Below are positions 45,561-58,087 of a DNA stretch of 64,000 nt, piece by piece (positions within the stretch are counted from its first letter, which is position 1; each line of letters starts with the position of its first letter). The stretch is taken from assembly GCA_036365515.1 (NCBI GenBank), contig CM070874.1, positions 210,670,297 through 210,734,296 of the forward strand, read 5' to 3'. The notes under the pieces are model-generated. The model saw only the letters and a list, made by a program, of their open reading frames with translations, did not search any database and was not told the origin of the DNA. This stretch comes from Torymus aiolomorphi (Eukaryota > Arthropoda > Insecta > Hymenoptera > Torymidae). Made by a program: the position numbers and the translations under genes.

Positions 45561-46146
45561 AACTGTTAAGTACACTGTTATTGTGCACACTGGAAATGCT
45601 TTTGTTGTGCCTTTACCATCTGAGAAGGCGACATTCTGCACATACAAGAGTTATTTCGAAAGTTGACGTTATTGATCAGACAGATCGGACAGCAGAAATT
45701 TCGAGCTTTTTCAAGAATGGCGTACGAATGATCCGGAATAATCGGAACATTCGTACGCACTGGAGTTTACTAGTCGAGCGTTCCCGCCGAGAGACGCCCA
45801 ATTAGTAGAACCTATATCGTGGATTTCTTGCTCCTTTTTGTATTGTGTAAGACCATTTTCAGCTCTGCGTGAAAAGCCGCACGCGGTCGAATGCCTCGAG
45901 TGCGCTATTACTGGCACGCTCGAAAAGATTTTGCATAGTCTTTACCATATCTGAAGAGAGATTCTTCACGCACTGGCGCAATTAGGAAAACCCACGGGTC
46001 TCGTTCGGGAGATCTAATAGCAGATATTTCGAGCTCTTCCAAAAAGGGTGTACGAATGTTCTGGAATCACCGGAACATTCGTACGCACTGGGGTTTACTA
46101 GTCGAGTGGTCACAGTTGGAGAGGCCCAAAGTAGTAGAGCCTAACG
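45561..46146 (+). repeat. Satellite C, second array
   Basis: GTACGAATG anchors at 45722 and 46050 (about 328 bp). Same unit as 31780-32460; joined on the right to the foldback arm exactly as in the first array. Confidence 0.88.
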
Positions 46147-46904
46147 CGTGGATTTCTTGCTCCTTTTTGTATTTCGTAAGAAAATCGATTCCGATCCGTG
46201 TAAAAATAAGGCTGGGTTCAGTCTGATAACGATCAATGTAACAGCGAGTCCAAAACTATTACACTATGTAACAAGGGAGAAAAGTTGCTCTTCATTTTCG
46301 GAGGTGGGTTCACTCCCATATGTAGCAAGTTTTGGACAAGAAAATCCCTTCTTTGGTGAAACTTCATATCACGAACTCATTATTAGAAAGTTTAATAAAA
46401 CTTCAGGCGAAGTTTAGCTAAACCTTATAAAAACTTTTAATAAAAAAAAAAAAACCTTCAACCTTTTAAACCTTTAACTTCGTCTAAACTTTCAAAAAAA
46501 TTTAGATTAACTTTGTCTAATCTTTGTCTAAACTTGGACTGAACTTTAGCCAAACTTTGTATAAACTTTGTATAACGCTCCAAGTCTGGCTTAAAGTCTG
46601 GGTTAAATTCTGGGATGATGTATGGCTTCAAGCCAGACTTTTAGCAAGACTTCGAGCGTTATATAAAGTTAATGCCCAGTTTAGATAAAGTTCAGTCAAA
46701 GTTTAGGCAAAGTTTAGATAGAGTTTGTATAAAATTTGGACAAAGTGTTAGCAAAGTTTGTACAAAGTTACAAGGTCTTGATGAAAATTTCGCTTAAAGT
46801 GTCGCTCGAAGTTTCGATAGAAGTCTAGATTATTCAAGCCGGACATCAACACATACTTTGATCCAGACTTTAAGCCAGACTTCGAGCGTTGTACAAAGTA
46901 AAAA
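46147..46904 (+). mobile_element. Foldback-like element, copy 3 (left arm plus core)
   Basis: Left arm (46147-46460) as at 32461, then the CTAAACTTTG core as at 35275-35720. The right inverted half is cut at CGTTGTACAAAGTA, where satellite C resumes. With copies 1 and 2 it shows that the complete element is a long inverted repeat with an about 0.5-kb core. Confidence 0.75.
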
Positions 46905-47410
46905 GTACTGAAAGCGAGATTCTTCAGGCATTAGCGCCATTAGGAAAACCATCGAGACGCGTTGGGGAGATATAACAGCAGAAAATTTGAGCTCTTCTAA
47001 AAAGGGTGTACGAATGTTCCGGACTCACCGGAACATTCGTACGCACTGGAGTATACTAGTCCAGCGGTCCCGCCGAGAGACGCCCAAAGTAGTGGAACCT
47101 ATCGCGTGGATTACTTGCTTCTTTTTGTATTGCGAAAGACCATTTTCAGCTCTGCATGAATAGCCGCACGCCCTCGTGTGCCTCCAGTACGCTGGTTGCA
47201 CACTCGAAGTGCTTTTGACATTCTGCACATAGAAGAGTCATTTCGAATGTTGATGAGTATCATCAGACCCATCTGACAGCAGAAATTTCGAGCTTTTGAA
47301 GAATGGTGTACGAATGTTCCGGTATCACCGGAACATTCGTACGCACCCGAGTTCATTAGTCGACCGGTCCCGCCGAGACGCCCAAAGTAGTAGAATCTAT
47401 CAGTAGTATA
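46905..47410 (+). repeat. Satellite C, third array
   Basis: Anchors at 47006 and 47306. The perfect palindromes at 47008-47042 and 47308-47342 have 15-bp arms GTACGAATGTTCCGG around 5 bases. Confidence 0.9.
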
Positions 47411-47534
47411 CCCCTTGCTATGGGCCGTCACAACAAACTTGACCTCAACCGCAGGCGCCGGCTGGGCTCAAGGTCAAGAAATCACATACAGACGTGTGTA
47501 TGCGTGTGTGAACGTGTTTCAGTCGGTTATTTGA
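47411..47534. other. Unique joint between satellite C and satellite S
   Basis: Mixed-composition sequence with CTTGACCT...AGGTCAAG as an 8-bp inverted repeat (47448-47487) and a GTGTGTATGCGTGTGTG stretch. Not seen elsewhere in the window. Confidence 0.5.
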
Positions 47535-47564
47535 CTTAATCTGCTGGATTTCCAGCAGATTAAG
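47535..47564. repeat. Foldback at the start of satellite S
   Basis: CTTAATCTGCTGGA, TT, then TCCAGCAGATTAAG: perfect 14-bp arms. The right arm is the normal start of the monomer phrase CCAGCAGATTAAGAAC, so the left arm is an inverted scrap of the satellite outside the array. Confidence 0.92.
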
Positions 47565-50500
47565 AACAAAAAATGCCGAATATCATGGTTTTTCGCTGTT
47601 TTTGCAGAATACCACGCACTTTTCACCACATGCTAGGAAAATGTTGGTAAAAACAGGCATTTTTAGCATAGAGCAAATGTATTTTGATGAAAACAATGAT
47701 CGACACCCATATTTCCAGCAGATTGAGAACAAAGTGTACTGAAAATCATGGTTTTTCGCTGATTTCTTCAGGATACCATGCACTTTTCACAATATAATAG
47801 GAAGATATTGGTAAAAACAGGCATTTTTAGCATAGACCTAAGTTATTTGACGAAAACAATGATCGAAAACCATATATCCAGCAGACTAAGAACAAACGGT
47901 ACTGAAAATCATGGTTTTTCGCTGTTTTTTTCAGCATACTACGTACTTTTCTCCATCTACTTGGTAAATATTGGTAAAAACAGGCATTTCTAACCATATA
48001 TTATGAAAATATTGGTAAAAAGTGGCATATTTGGTATTAAACTTCCTCATTTTGAGGCAAACAATATTCCACATTCTTATTCCCAGCAGATTAAGAACAA
48101 ATAGTACCGAAAATCATGGTTTTTCGCTGTTTTTTGCAGGATACCATGCACTTTTCACCATATACTAGGAAAATATTGGTAAATCAGACATTTTGTCATA
48201 GACCTGAGTTATTTTGACGAAAACAATGATCCAAATCCATATTTCCAGGAGATTAAGAACAAAAGGTACTGGATATCATGGGTTTTCGCTGTTTTTTTCA
48301 GGATACTACGTACTTTTTACCATATACGCGGAAAATATTGGAAAAAACAGGCATTTTTAGCATAAACCTAAGTTATTTTGACGAAACCAATGATCGGAAT
48401 CCATATTTCCAACAGATTACGAACAAAAGTACCGAAAATCATGATTTTTCGCTGTTCTTTGCAGGATACAACGTACTTTTAACCAGCAAAATATTGGTAA
48501 AAACAGGCATTTTTAACCATATATTATGAAAATGATGGCAAAAACAGCCATATTTAGCATTAAACTTCCTCATCTTGAGGAAAACCATATTCCAAATCCT
48601 TATTCCCAGCAGATTAAGAAGAAAAAGTACAGAAAATCAAGGTTTTTCGCTGTTTTTTGCAGGTTACCACGCACTTTTCAACATATACTAGCAACGTATT
48701 GGAAAAAAAAGGCATTTTTAGCATGGACCTAAGTTATTTTGACGAAAACAATGATCGAAATCCATATTTCCAGCAGATTGGGAGCAAAAGTACTGATAAT
48801 CATGGTTTTCCTCTGTTTTTTTCAGGATACAACGTACTTTTCAATATATACTTGGAAAATATTGGTAAAAACAGACATTTTTAACCATATATTATGAAAA
48901 TATTGGTAAAAATTGGCATATTTAGCATCAACCTTCCTCATTTTGAGGAAAAGAATATTCCAAATCCATATTCCCAGCAGATTAAGAACAAAAAGTACCG
49001 AAAATCAAGGTTTTTCGCTGTTTTTTGGTGGACACCACGCATTTTTCAACATATACTATGCTAGTATATGTTGTATTGGACGTATTGGAAAAAACAGGCA
49101 TTTTTAGCATGGACCTAAGTTATTTTGACGAAAACAATGATCGAAATTCATATTTCCAGCAGATTAAGAACAAAAGTACTGATAATCATGGTTTTCCTCT
49201 GTTTTTTTCAGGATACAACGTACTTTTCAAGATATACTTGGAAAATATTGGTAAAAACAGACATTTTTAACCATATATTATGAAAATATTGGTAAAAATT
49301 GGCGTATTTAGCATCAAACTTCCTCATTTTGGGGAAAAGAATATTCCAAATTCATATTCCCAGCAGATTAAGAACAAAAAGTACCGAAAATCAAGGTTTT
49401 TCGCTGTTTTTTGGTGGACACCACGCATTTTTCGGCATGTACTAGGAAAATATTGGTAGAAACAGACATTTTTAGCATAGACCTATGTTATTTTGACGAA
49501 AACAATGATCGCAACCCATATTTTGCAGCAGATTACGAACGTAAAGTACAGAAAATCATGGTTTTTCGCTGTCTTTTTCAGGATACATCGTACTTTTCAC
49601 CATATACTTGGAAAATATTGGTAAAAACAGACATATTTAGCATAAAACTTCGTCCCATTGACGAAACAATGACCGAAAACCATATTTCCAGCAGATTAAG
49701 AACAAATTGTACTGAAAATCAAGGTTTTTCGCTGATTTTTTCAGGATACAACGTACTTTTAACCATAGACTTGGAAAATATTGGTAACAACAGGCATTTT
49801 TAACCATATATTATGAAAATATTGGTCAAAACAGCCATATTTAGCATTAAACTTCCTCATCTTCAGGAAAACAATATTCCAAATCTTTATTCCCAGCAGA
49901 TTAAGAACAAAAAGTACGGAAAATCAATGTTTTCCGCTGTTTTTTGCAGGATACCACGCACTTTTCAACATATACTAGCAACGTATTGGAAAAAAAAGGC
50001 ATTTTTAGCATAAACCTAAGTTATTTTGACGAAACCAATGATCGGAATCCATATTTCCAACAGATTACGAACAAAAGTACCGAAAATCATGATTTTTCGC
50101 TGTTCTTTGCAGGATACAACGTACTTTTAACCAGCAAAATATTGGTAAAAACAGGCATTTTTAACCATATATTATGAAAATGTTGGCAAAAACAGCCATA
50201 TTTAGCATTAAACTTCCTCATCTTGAGGAAAACAATTTTCCAAATCCTTATTCCCAGCAGATTAAGAAGAAAAAGTACAGAAAATCAAGGTTTTTCGCTG
50301 TTTTTTGCAGGATACCACGCACTTTTCAACATATACTAGCAACGTATTGGAAAAAAAGGCATTTTTAGCATGGACCTAAGTTATTCTGACGAAAACAATG
50401 ATCGAAATCCATATTTCCAGCAGATTGGGAGCAAAAGTACTGATAATCATGGTTTCCCTCTGTTTTTTTCAGGATACAACGTACTTTTCAAGATATACTT

Positions 50501-51699
50501 GGAAAATATTGGTAAAAACAGACATTTTTAACCATATATTATGAAAATATTGGTAAAAATTGGCGTATTTAGCATCAAACTTCCTCATTTTGAGGAAAAG
50601 AATATTCCAAATCCATATTCCCAGCAGATTAAGAACAAAAAGTACCGAAAATCAAGGTTTTTCGCTGTTTTTTGGTGGACACCACGCATTTTTCAACATA
50701 TACTATGCTAGTATATGTTGTATTGGACGTATTGGAAAAAACAGGCATTTTTAGCATGGACCTAAGTTATTTTGACGAAAACAATGATCGAAATCCATAC
50801 TTCCAGCAGATTAAGAACAAAAGTACTGATAATCATGGTTTCCCTCTGTTTTTTTTCAGGATACAACGTACTTTTCGGCATATACTTGGAGAATATTGGT
50901 AAAAGAGGCTTTTTTAGCAAAAAACTTCGTTATTTTGAGGAAAACAATGATCAAAATCCATATTTCCAGCAGATTAAGAACAAAAAGTACTGAAAATCAT
51001 GGTTTTTCACGGTTTTTTTCAGGATTCAACGTACTTTTCACGATATACTTGGGAAATATTGGTAAAAATAGCCATATTTAGAACAAACCTTCGTCATTTT
51101 GGGAAAACAATGATCCAAATCCATTTTTCTGCAGATTAAGCACATAAAGTACCGAAACACATGGTTTTTCGCTGTTTTTTCGGGATACAAGGTACTCTTC
51201 ACCATATACATTGAAACTATTGATAAAAACAAGCATTTTTAGCAGAAAACATCTTCATTTGGAGGAAAAGAATGATCGAAATCCATATTTCCAGCAGATT
51301 AAGAACAAAAAGTACTGAAAATCATGGTTTTTTGTTTTTTTCTCAGGATACAACATACCTTTCACCATATACTAGGAAAATATTCTTAAAACCAGGCATT
51401 TTTAGCATAGACCTAAATTATTTTGACGATAACAATGATCGAAATCCATATTTCAAGCAGAATAATAACAAAAAGTACTGAAACTCATGGTTTTCCGCGG
51501 TTTTTTCGGGATACAACGTACTTTTTGCGATATACTTGGAGAATATTCGTAAAAACTGACATTTTTAGCATAGACTTTAGTTATTTTGACGAAAACAATG
51601 ATCGAAATCCATATTTCCAGCAGATTGAGAACAAAATGTACTGAAAATCATGGTTTTTCGCTGATTTCTTCAGGATACCATGCACTTTTCACCATATAA

Positions 51700-53330
51700 T
51701 AGGAAGATATTGGTAAAAACAGCCATTTTTGTATAGACCTAAGTTATTTTGACGAAAACAATGATCGAAAACCATATTTCCAGCAGACTAAGAACCAACG
51801 GTACTGAAAATCATGGTTTTTCGCTGTTTTTTTCAGGATACTGCGTACTTTTCACCATCTACTTGGAAAATATTGGTAAAAACATGCATATTTAGCAGAA
51901 AATTTCCTCATCTTGATGAAAATAATGATCGAAATCCATATTTCCATCGGATTAAAAACAAAAAGTACCGTAAATCGTGGTTTTTCACTGTTTTCTGCAG
52001 GATACTACGTACTTTTCACCATATAATAGGAAGATATTGGTAAAAACAGGCATTTTTAGCATAGATCTAAGTTATTTTGACGAAAGCAATGATCGAAAAC
52101 CATATTGCCATTAGATTACGAAGCATAGGTACCGAAAATCATGGTTTTTCGCTGTTTTTTGCAGGACTTAACTTTTCACCATATACTTGGACGATACTGG
52201 TTAAAACAGGCATCTTTAACGATATATTATGAAAATATTGGTAAAAAGTGGCATATTTGGTATTAAACTTCCTCATTTTGAGGCAAACAATATTCCACAT
52301 TATTATTCCCAGCAGATTAAGAACAAATAGTACCGAAAATCATGGTTTTTCGCTCTTTTTTGCAGGATACCATGCACTTTTCACCATATACTAGGAAAAT
52401 ATTGGTAAATCAGATATTTTGTCATAGACCTGAGTTATTTTGACGAAAACAATGATAAAAATCCATATTTCCAGGAGATTAAGAACAAAAGATACTGGAT
52501 ATCATGGGTTTTCGCTGTTTTTTTCAGGATACTACGTACTTTTTACCATATACGCGGAAAATATTGGAAAAAACAGGCATTTTTAGCATAAACCTAAGTT
52601 ATATTGACGAAACCAATGATCGGAATCCATATTTCCAACAGATTACGAACAAAAGTAGCGAAAATCATGGTTTTTCGCTGTTCTTTGCAGGATACCACGC
52701 ACTTTTCAACATATACTAGCAACGTATTGGAAAAAAAGGCATTTTTAGCATGGACCTAAGTTATTTTGACGAAAACAATGATCGACATCCATATTTCCAG
52801 CAGATTGGGAGCAAAAGTACTGATAATCATGGTTTTCCTCTGTTTTTTTTCAGGATACAACGTACTTTTCAATATATACTTGGAAAATATTGGTAAAAAC
52901 AGACATTTTTAACCATATATTATGAAAATATTGGTAAAAATTGGCATATTTAGCATCAACCTTCCTCATTTTGAGGAAAAGAATATTCCAAATCCATATT
53001 CCCAGCAGATTAAGAACAAAAAGTACCGAAAATCAAGGTTTTTCGCTGTTTTTTGGTGGACACCACGCATTTTTCAACATATACTATGCTAGTATATGTT
53101 GTATTGGACGTATTGGAAAAAACAGGCATTTTTAGCATGGACCTAAGTTATTTTGACGAAAACAATGATCGAAATCCATATTTCCAGCAGATTAAGAACA
53201 AAAGTACTGATAATCATGGTTTCCCTCTGTTTTTTTCAGGATACAACGTACTTTTCAAGATATACTTGGAAAATATTGGTAGAAACAGACATTTTTAACC
53301 ATATATTATGAAAATATTGGTAAAAATTGG
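51700..53330 (+). repeat. Higher-order repeat block, 5.0-kb period, copy 1
   Basis: Landmarks at 52504, 52941, 53053 and 53076 recur at 57539, 57976, 58088 and 58111, all at offset 5035. Left of it, the landmark at 51038 matches 56399 (offset 5361); right of it, 53825 and 54228 match 58474 and 58877 (offset 4649). The changes, 326 and 386 bp, mark monomer losses or gains. Confidence 0.85.
53076..53098. repeat. Variant-specific palindrome in satellite S
   Basis: ACATATACTA-TGC-TAGTATATGT, inside a longer monomer variant that duplicates the ATATACTA phrase in inverted form. The same variant begins at 49048, 50695, 53076, 53462, 54873, 58111 and 61686, so it is a tracer for array duplications. 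Confidence 0.88.
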
Positions 53331-56300
53331 CGTATTTAGCATCAAACTTCCTCATTTTGAGGAAAAGAATATTCCAAATCCATATTCCCAGCAGATTAAG
53401 AACAAAAAGTACCGAAAATCAAGGTTTTTCGCTGTTTTTTGGTGGACACCACCCATTTTTCAACATATACTATGCTAGTATATGTTGTATTGGACGTATT
53501 GGAAAAAACAGGCATTTTTAGCATGGACCTAAGTTATTTTGACGAAAACAATGATCGAAATCCATATTTCCAGCAGATTAAGAACAAAAGTACTGACAAT
53601 CATGGTTTCCCTCTGTTTTTTTCAGGATACAATGTACTTTTCAAGATATACTTGGAAAATATTAGTAAAAACAGACATTTTTAACCATATATTATGAAAA
53701 TATTGGTAAAAATTGGCGTATTTAGCATCAAACTTCCTCATTTTGAGGAAAAGAATATTCCAAATCCATATTCCCAGCAGATTAAGAACAAAAAGTACCG
53801 AAAATCAAGGTTTTTCGCTGTTTTTTGGTGGACACCACGCATTTTTCGGCATGTACTAGGAAAATATTGGTAGAAACAGACATTTTTAGCATAGACCTAT
53901 GTTATTTTGACGAAAACAATGATCGCTATCCATATTTTGCAGCAGATTACGAACGTAAAGTACAGAAAATCATGGTTTTTCGCTGTTTTTTTCAGGATAT
54001 ATCGTACTTTTCACCATATACTTGGAAAATATTGGTAAAAACAGACATATTTAGCATAAAACTTCGTCCCTTTGACGAAAACAATGACCGAAAACCATAT
54101 TTCCAGCAGATTAAGAACAAAATGTACTGAAAATCAAGGTTTTTCGCTGATTTTTTCAGGATACAACGTACTTTTAACCATATACTTGGAAAATATTGGT
54201 AACAACAGGCATTTTTAACCATATATTATGAAAATATTGGTCAAAACAGCCATATTTAGCATTAAACTTCCTCATCTTCAGGAAAACAATATTCCAAATC
54301 TTTATTCCCAGCAGATTAAGAACAAAAAGTACAGAAAATCAATGTTTTCCGCTGTTTTTTGCAGAAAACGACGCACTTTTCACCATATACTAGCAACGTG
54401 TTGGAAAAAACAGGCATTTTTAGCATGGACCTAAGTTATTTTCACGAAAACAATGATCCAAATCCATATTTCCAACAGATTAAGAACAGAAATTACCGAA
54501 AATCATGGTTATTCTCCGTTTTTGGTGGATACCACGCGCTTTTCACCATATACTAGGAAAATATTGGTAAAAACAGGCATTTTTAGCATAGATCCAAGTT
54601 ATTTTGACGAAAACAATGATCGAAATCCATATTTCCAGCAGATTAAGAGCAAAAAGTACCGACAACCATGGTGTTTCGCTATTTTTTGCAGGATGCCAAG
54701 CACTTATCACCATATACTAACAAAATGTTTGTAAAAACAGGCATTTTTAGCATAGATCTATCTTATTTTGACGAAAACAATAATCGATATCCATATTTCC
54801 AGCAGATTTAAAGCAAACAGTACTGAAAATCATGGTTTTTCGCTGTTTTTTGGTGGACACCACGCATTTTTCAACATATACTATGCTAGTATATGTTGTA
54901 TTGACGTATTGGAAAAAACAGGCATTTTTAGCATGGACCTAAGTTATTTTGACGAAAACAATGATCGAAATCCATATTTCCAGCAGATTAAGAACAAAAG
55001 TACTGATAATCATGGTTTCCCTCTGTTTTTTTCAGGATACAACGTACTTTTCAAGATATACTTGGAAAATATTGGTAAAAACAGACATTTTTAACCATAT
55101 ATTATGAAAATATTGGTAAAAATTGGCGTATTTAGCATCAAACTTCCTCATTTTGAGGAAAAGAATATTCCAAATCCATATTCCCAGCAGATTAAGAACA
55201 AAAAGTACCGAAAATCAAGGTTTTTCGCTGTTTTTTGGTGGACACCACGCATTTTTCGGCATGTACTAGGAAAATATTGGTAGAAACAGAAATTTTTAGC
55301 ATAGACCTATGTCATTTTGACGAAAACAATGATCGCTATCCATATTTTGCAGCAGATTACGAACGTAAAGTACATAAAATCATGGTTTTTCGCTGTTTTT
55401 TTCAGGATACATCGTACTTTTCACCATATACTTGGAAAATATTGGTAAAAACAGACATATTTAGCAAAAAACTTCGTCTCTTTGACGAAAACAATGACCG
55501 AAAACCATATTTCCAGCAGATTAAGAGCAAAAAGTACCGACAATCATGGTGTTTCGCTATTTTTTGCAGGATGCCAAGCACTTATCGCCATATACTAACA
55601 AAATGTTTGTAAAAACAGGCATTTTTAGCATAGATCTATCTTATTTTGACGAAAACAATAATCGATATCCATATTTCCAGCAGATTTAAAGCAAACAGTA
55701 CTGAAAATCATGGTTTTTCGCTGTTTTTTCGGGATACAAGGTACTTTTCACTATATACTTTGAATTTATTGGTAAAAACAAGCATTATTAGCAGAAACCT
55801 TCGTCATTTTGAGGGAAAGAATGATCGAAATCCATATTTCCAGCAGATTAAGAACAAAAAGAACCGAAAATCATCGTTTTTCGTTATTTTTTGCAGGATA
55901 CCAGGCTCTCTTCACCATATACTGTGAAAATATTGGTAAAAACAAGCTTTTTTAAGATAGACCTAAATTATTTTGACGAAAACAATGATGAAATCCATAT
56001 TTCCAGCGGATTAAGAACAAAAAGAACTGAAAATCATGGTTTTTCGCTGTTTTTTTCAGGGTACGACGTAGTTTTCACCATATACTTGGAAAATATTGGT
56101 AAAAACAGGGATATTTAGCATAAAACTTCATCATTTTGAGGAAAACAATAATCCAAATCCATAGTTCCAGCAGATTAAGAACAAAAAGTACTAAAAATCA
56201 TGGTTTTCCCCTGTTTTTTCAGGATAAACGTACTTTTCGCCATATACTTGGAGAATATTGGTAAAAGAGGCTTTTTAGCAAAAAACTTCGTTATTTTGAG

Positions 56301-58087
56301 GAAAACAATGATCAAAATCCATATTTCCAGCAGATTAAGAACAAAAAGTACTGAAAATCATGGTTTTTCACGGTTTTTTTCAGGATTCAACGTACTTATC
56401 ACGATATACTTGGGAAATATTGGTAAAAATAGCCATATTTAGAATAAAACTTCGTCATTTTGGGAAAACAATGATCCAAATCCATTTTTCTGCAGATTAA
56501 GCACATAAAGTACCGAAAAACATGGTTTTTCGCTGTTTTTTCGGGATACAAGGTACTTTTCACCATATACATTGAAACTATTGATAAAAACAAGCATTTT
56601 TAGCAGAAAACATCTTCATTTGGAGGAAAAGAATGATCGAAATCCATATTTCCAGCAGATTAAGAACAAAAAGTACTGAAAATCATGGTTTTTTGTTTTT
56701 TTCTCAGGATACAACATACCTTTCACCATATACTAGGAAAATATTCTTAAAACCAGGCATTTTTAGCATAGACCTAAATTATTTTGACGATAACAATGAT
56801 CGAAATCCATATTTCCAGCAGATTGAGAACAAAATGTACTGAAAATCATGGTTTTTCGCTGATTTCTTCAGGATACCATGCACTTTTCACCATCTACTTG
56901 GAAAATATTGGTAAAAACATGCATATTTAGCAGAAAATTTCCTCATCTTGATGAAAATAATGATCGAAATCCATATTTCCATCGGATTAAAAACAAAAAG
57001 TACCGTAAATCGTGGTTTTTCACTGTTTTCTGCAGGATACTACGTACTTTTCACCATATAATAGGAAGATATTGGTAAAAACAGGCATTTTTAGCATAGA
57101 TCTAAGTTATTTTGACGAAAGCAATGATCGAAAACCATATTGCCATTAGATTACGAAGCATAGGTACCGAAAATCATGGTTTTTCGCTGTTTTTTGCAGG
57201 ACTTAACTTTTCACCATATACTTGGACGATACTGGTTAAAACAGGCATCTTTAACGATATATTATGAAAATATTGGTAAAAAGTGGCATATTTGGTATTA
57301 AACTTCCTCATTTTGAGGCAAACAATATTCCACATTATTATTCCCAGCAGATTAAGAACAAATAGTACCGAAAATCATGGTTTTTCGCTCTTTTTTGCAG
57401 GATACCATGCACTTTTCACCATATACTAGGAAAATATTGGTAAATCAGATATTTTGTCATAGACCTGAGTTATTTTGACGAAAACAATGATCCAAATCCA
57501 TATTTCCAGGAGATTAAGAACAAAAGATACTGGATATCATGGGTTTTCGCTGTTTTTTTCAGGATACTACGTACTTTTTACCATATACGCGGAAAATATT
57601 GGAAAAAACAGGCATTTTTAGCATAAACCTAAGTTATATTGACGAAACCAATGATCGGAATCCATATTTCCAACAGATTACGAACAAAAGTAGCGAAAAT
57701 CATGGTTTTTCGCTGTTCTTTGCAGGATACCACGCACTTTTCAACATATACTAGCAACGTATTGGTAAAAAAGGCATTTTTAGCATGGACCTAAGTTATT
57801 TTGACGAAAACAATGATCGACATCCATATTTCCAGCAGATTGGGAGCAAAAGTACTGATAATCATGGTTTTCCTCTGTTTTTTTTCAGGATACAACGTAC
57901 TTTTCAATATATACTTGGAAAATATTGGTAAAAACAGACATTTTTAACCATATATTATGAAAATATTGGTAAAAATTGGCATATTTAGCATCAACCTTCC
58001 TCATTTTGAGGAAAAGAATATTCCAAATCCATATTCCCAGCAGATTAAGAACAAAAAGTACCGAAAATCAAGGTTTTTCGCTGTTTT

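Noticed and set aside
49411..49803. 130-codon and similar frames throughout satellite S
   Set aside because: The monomer has no stop in one frame and a length near a multiple of three, so open frames follow automatically. Frames break at monomer length variants.
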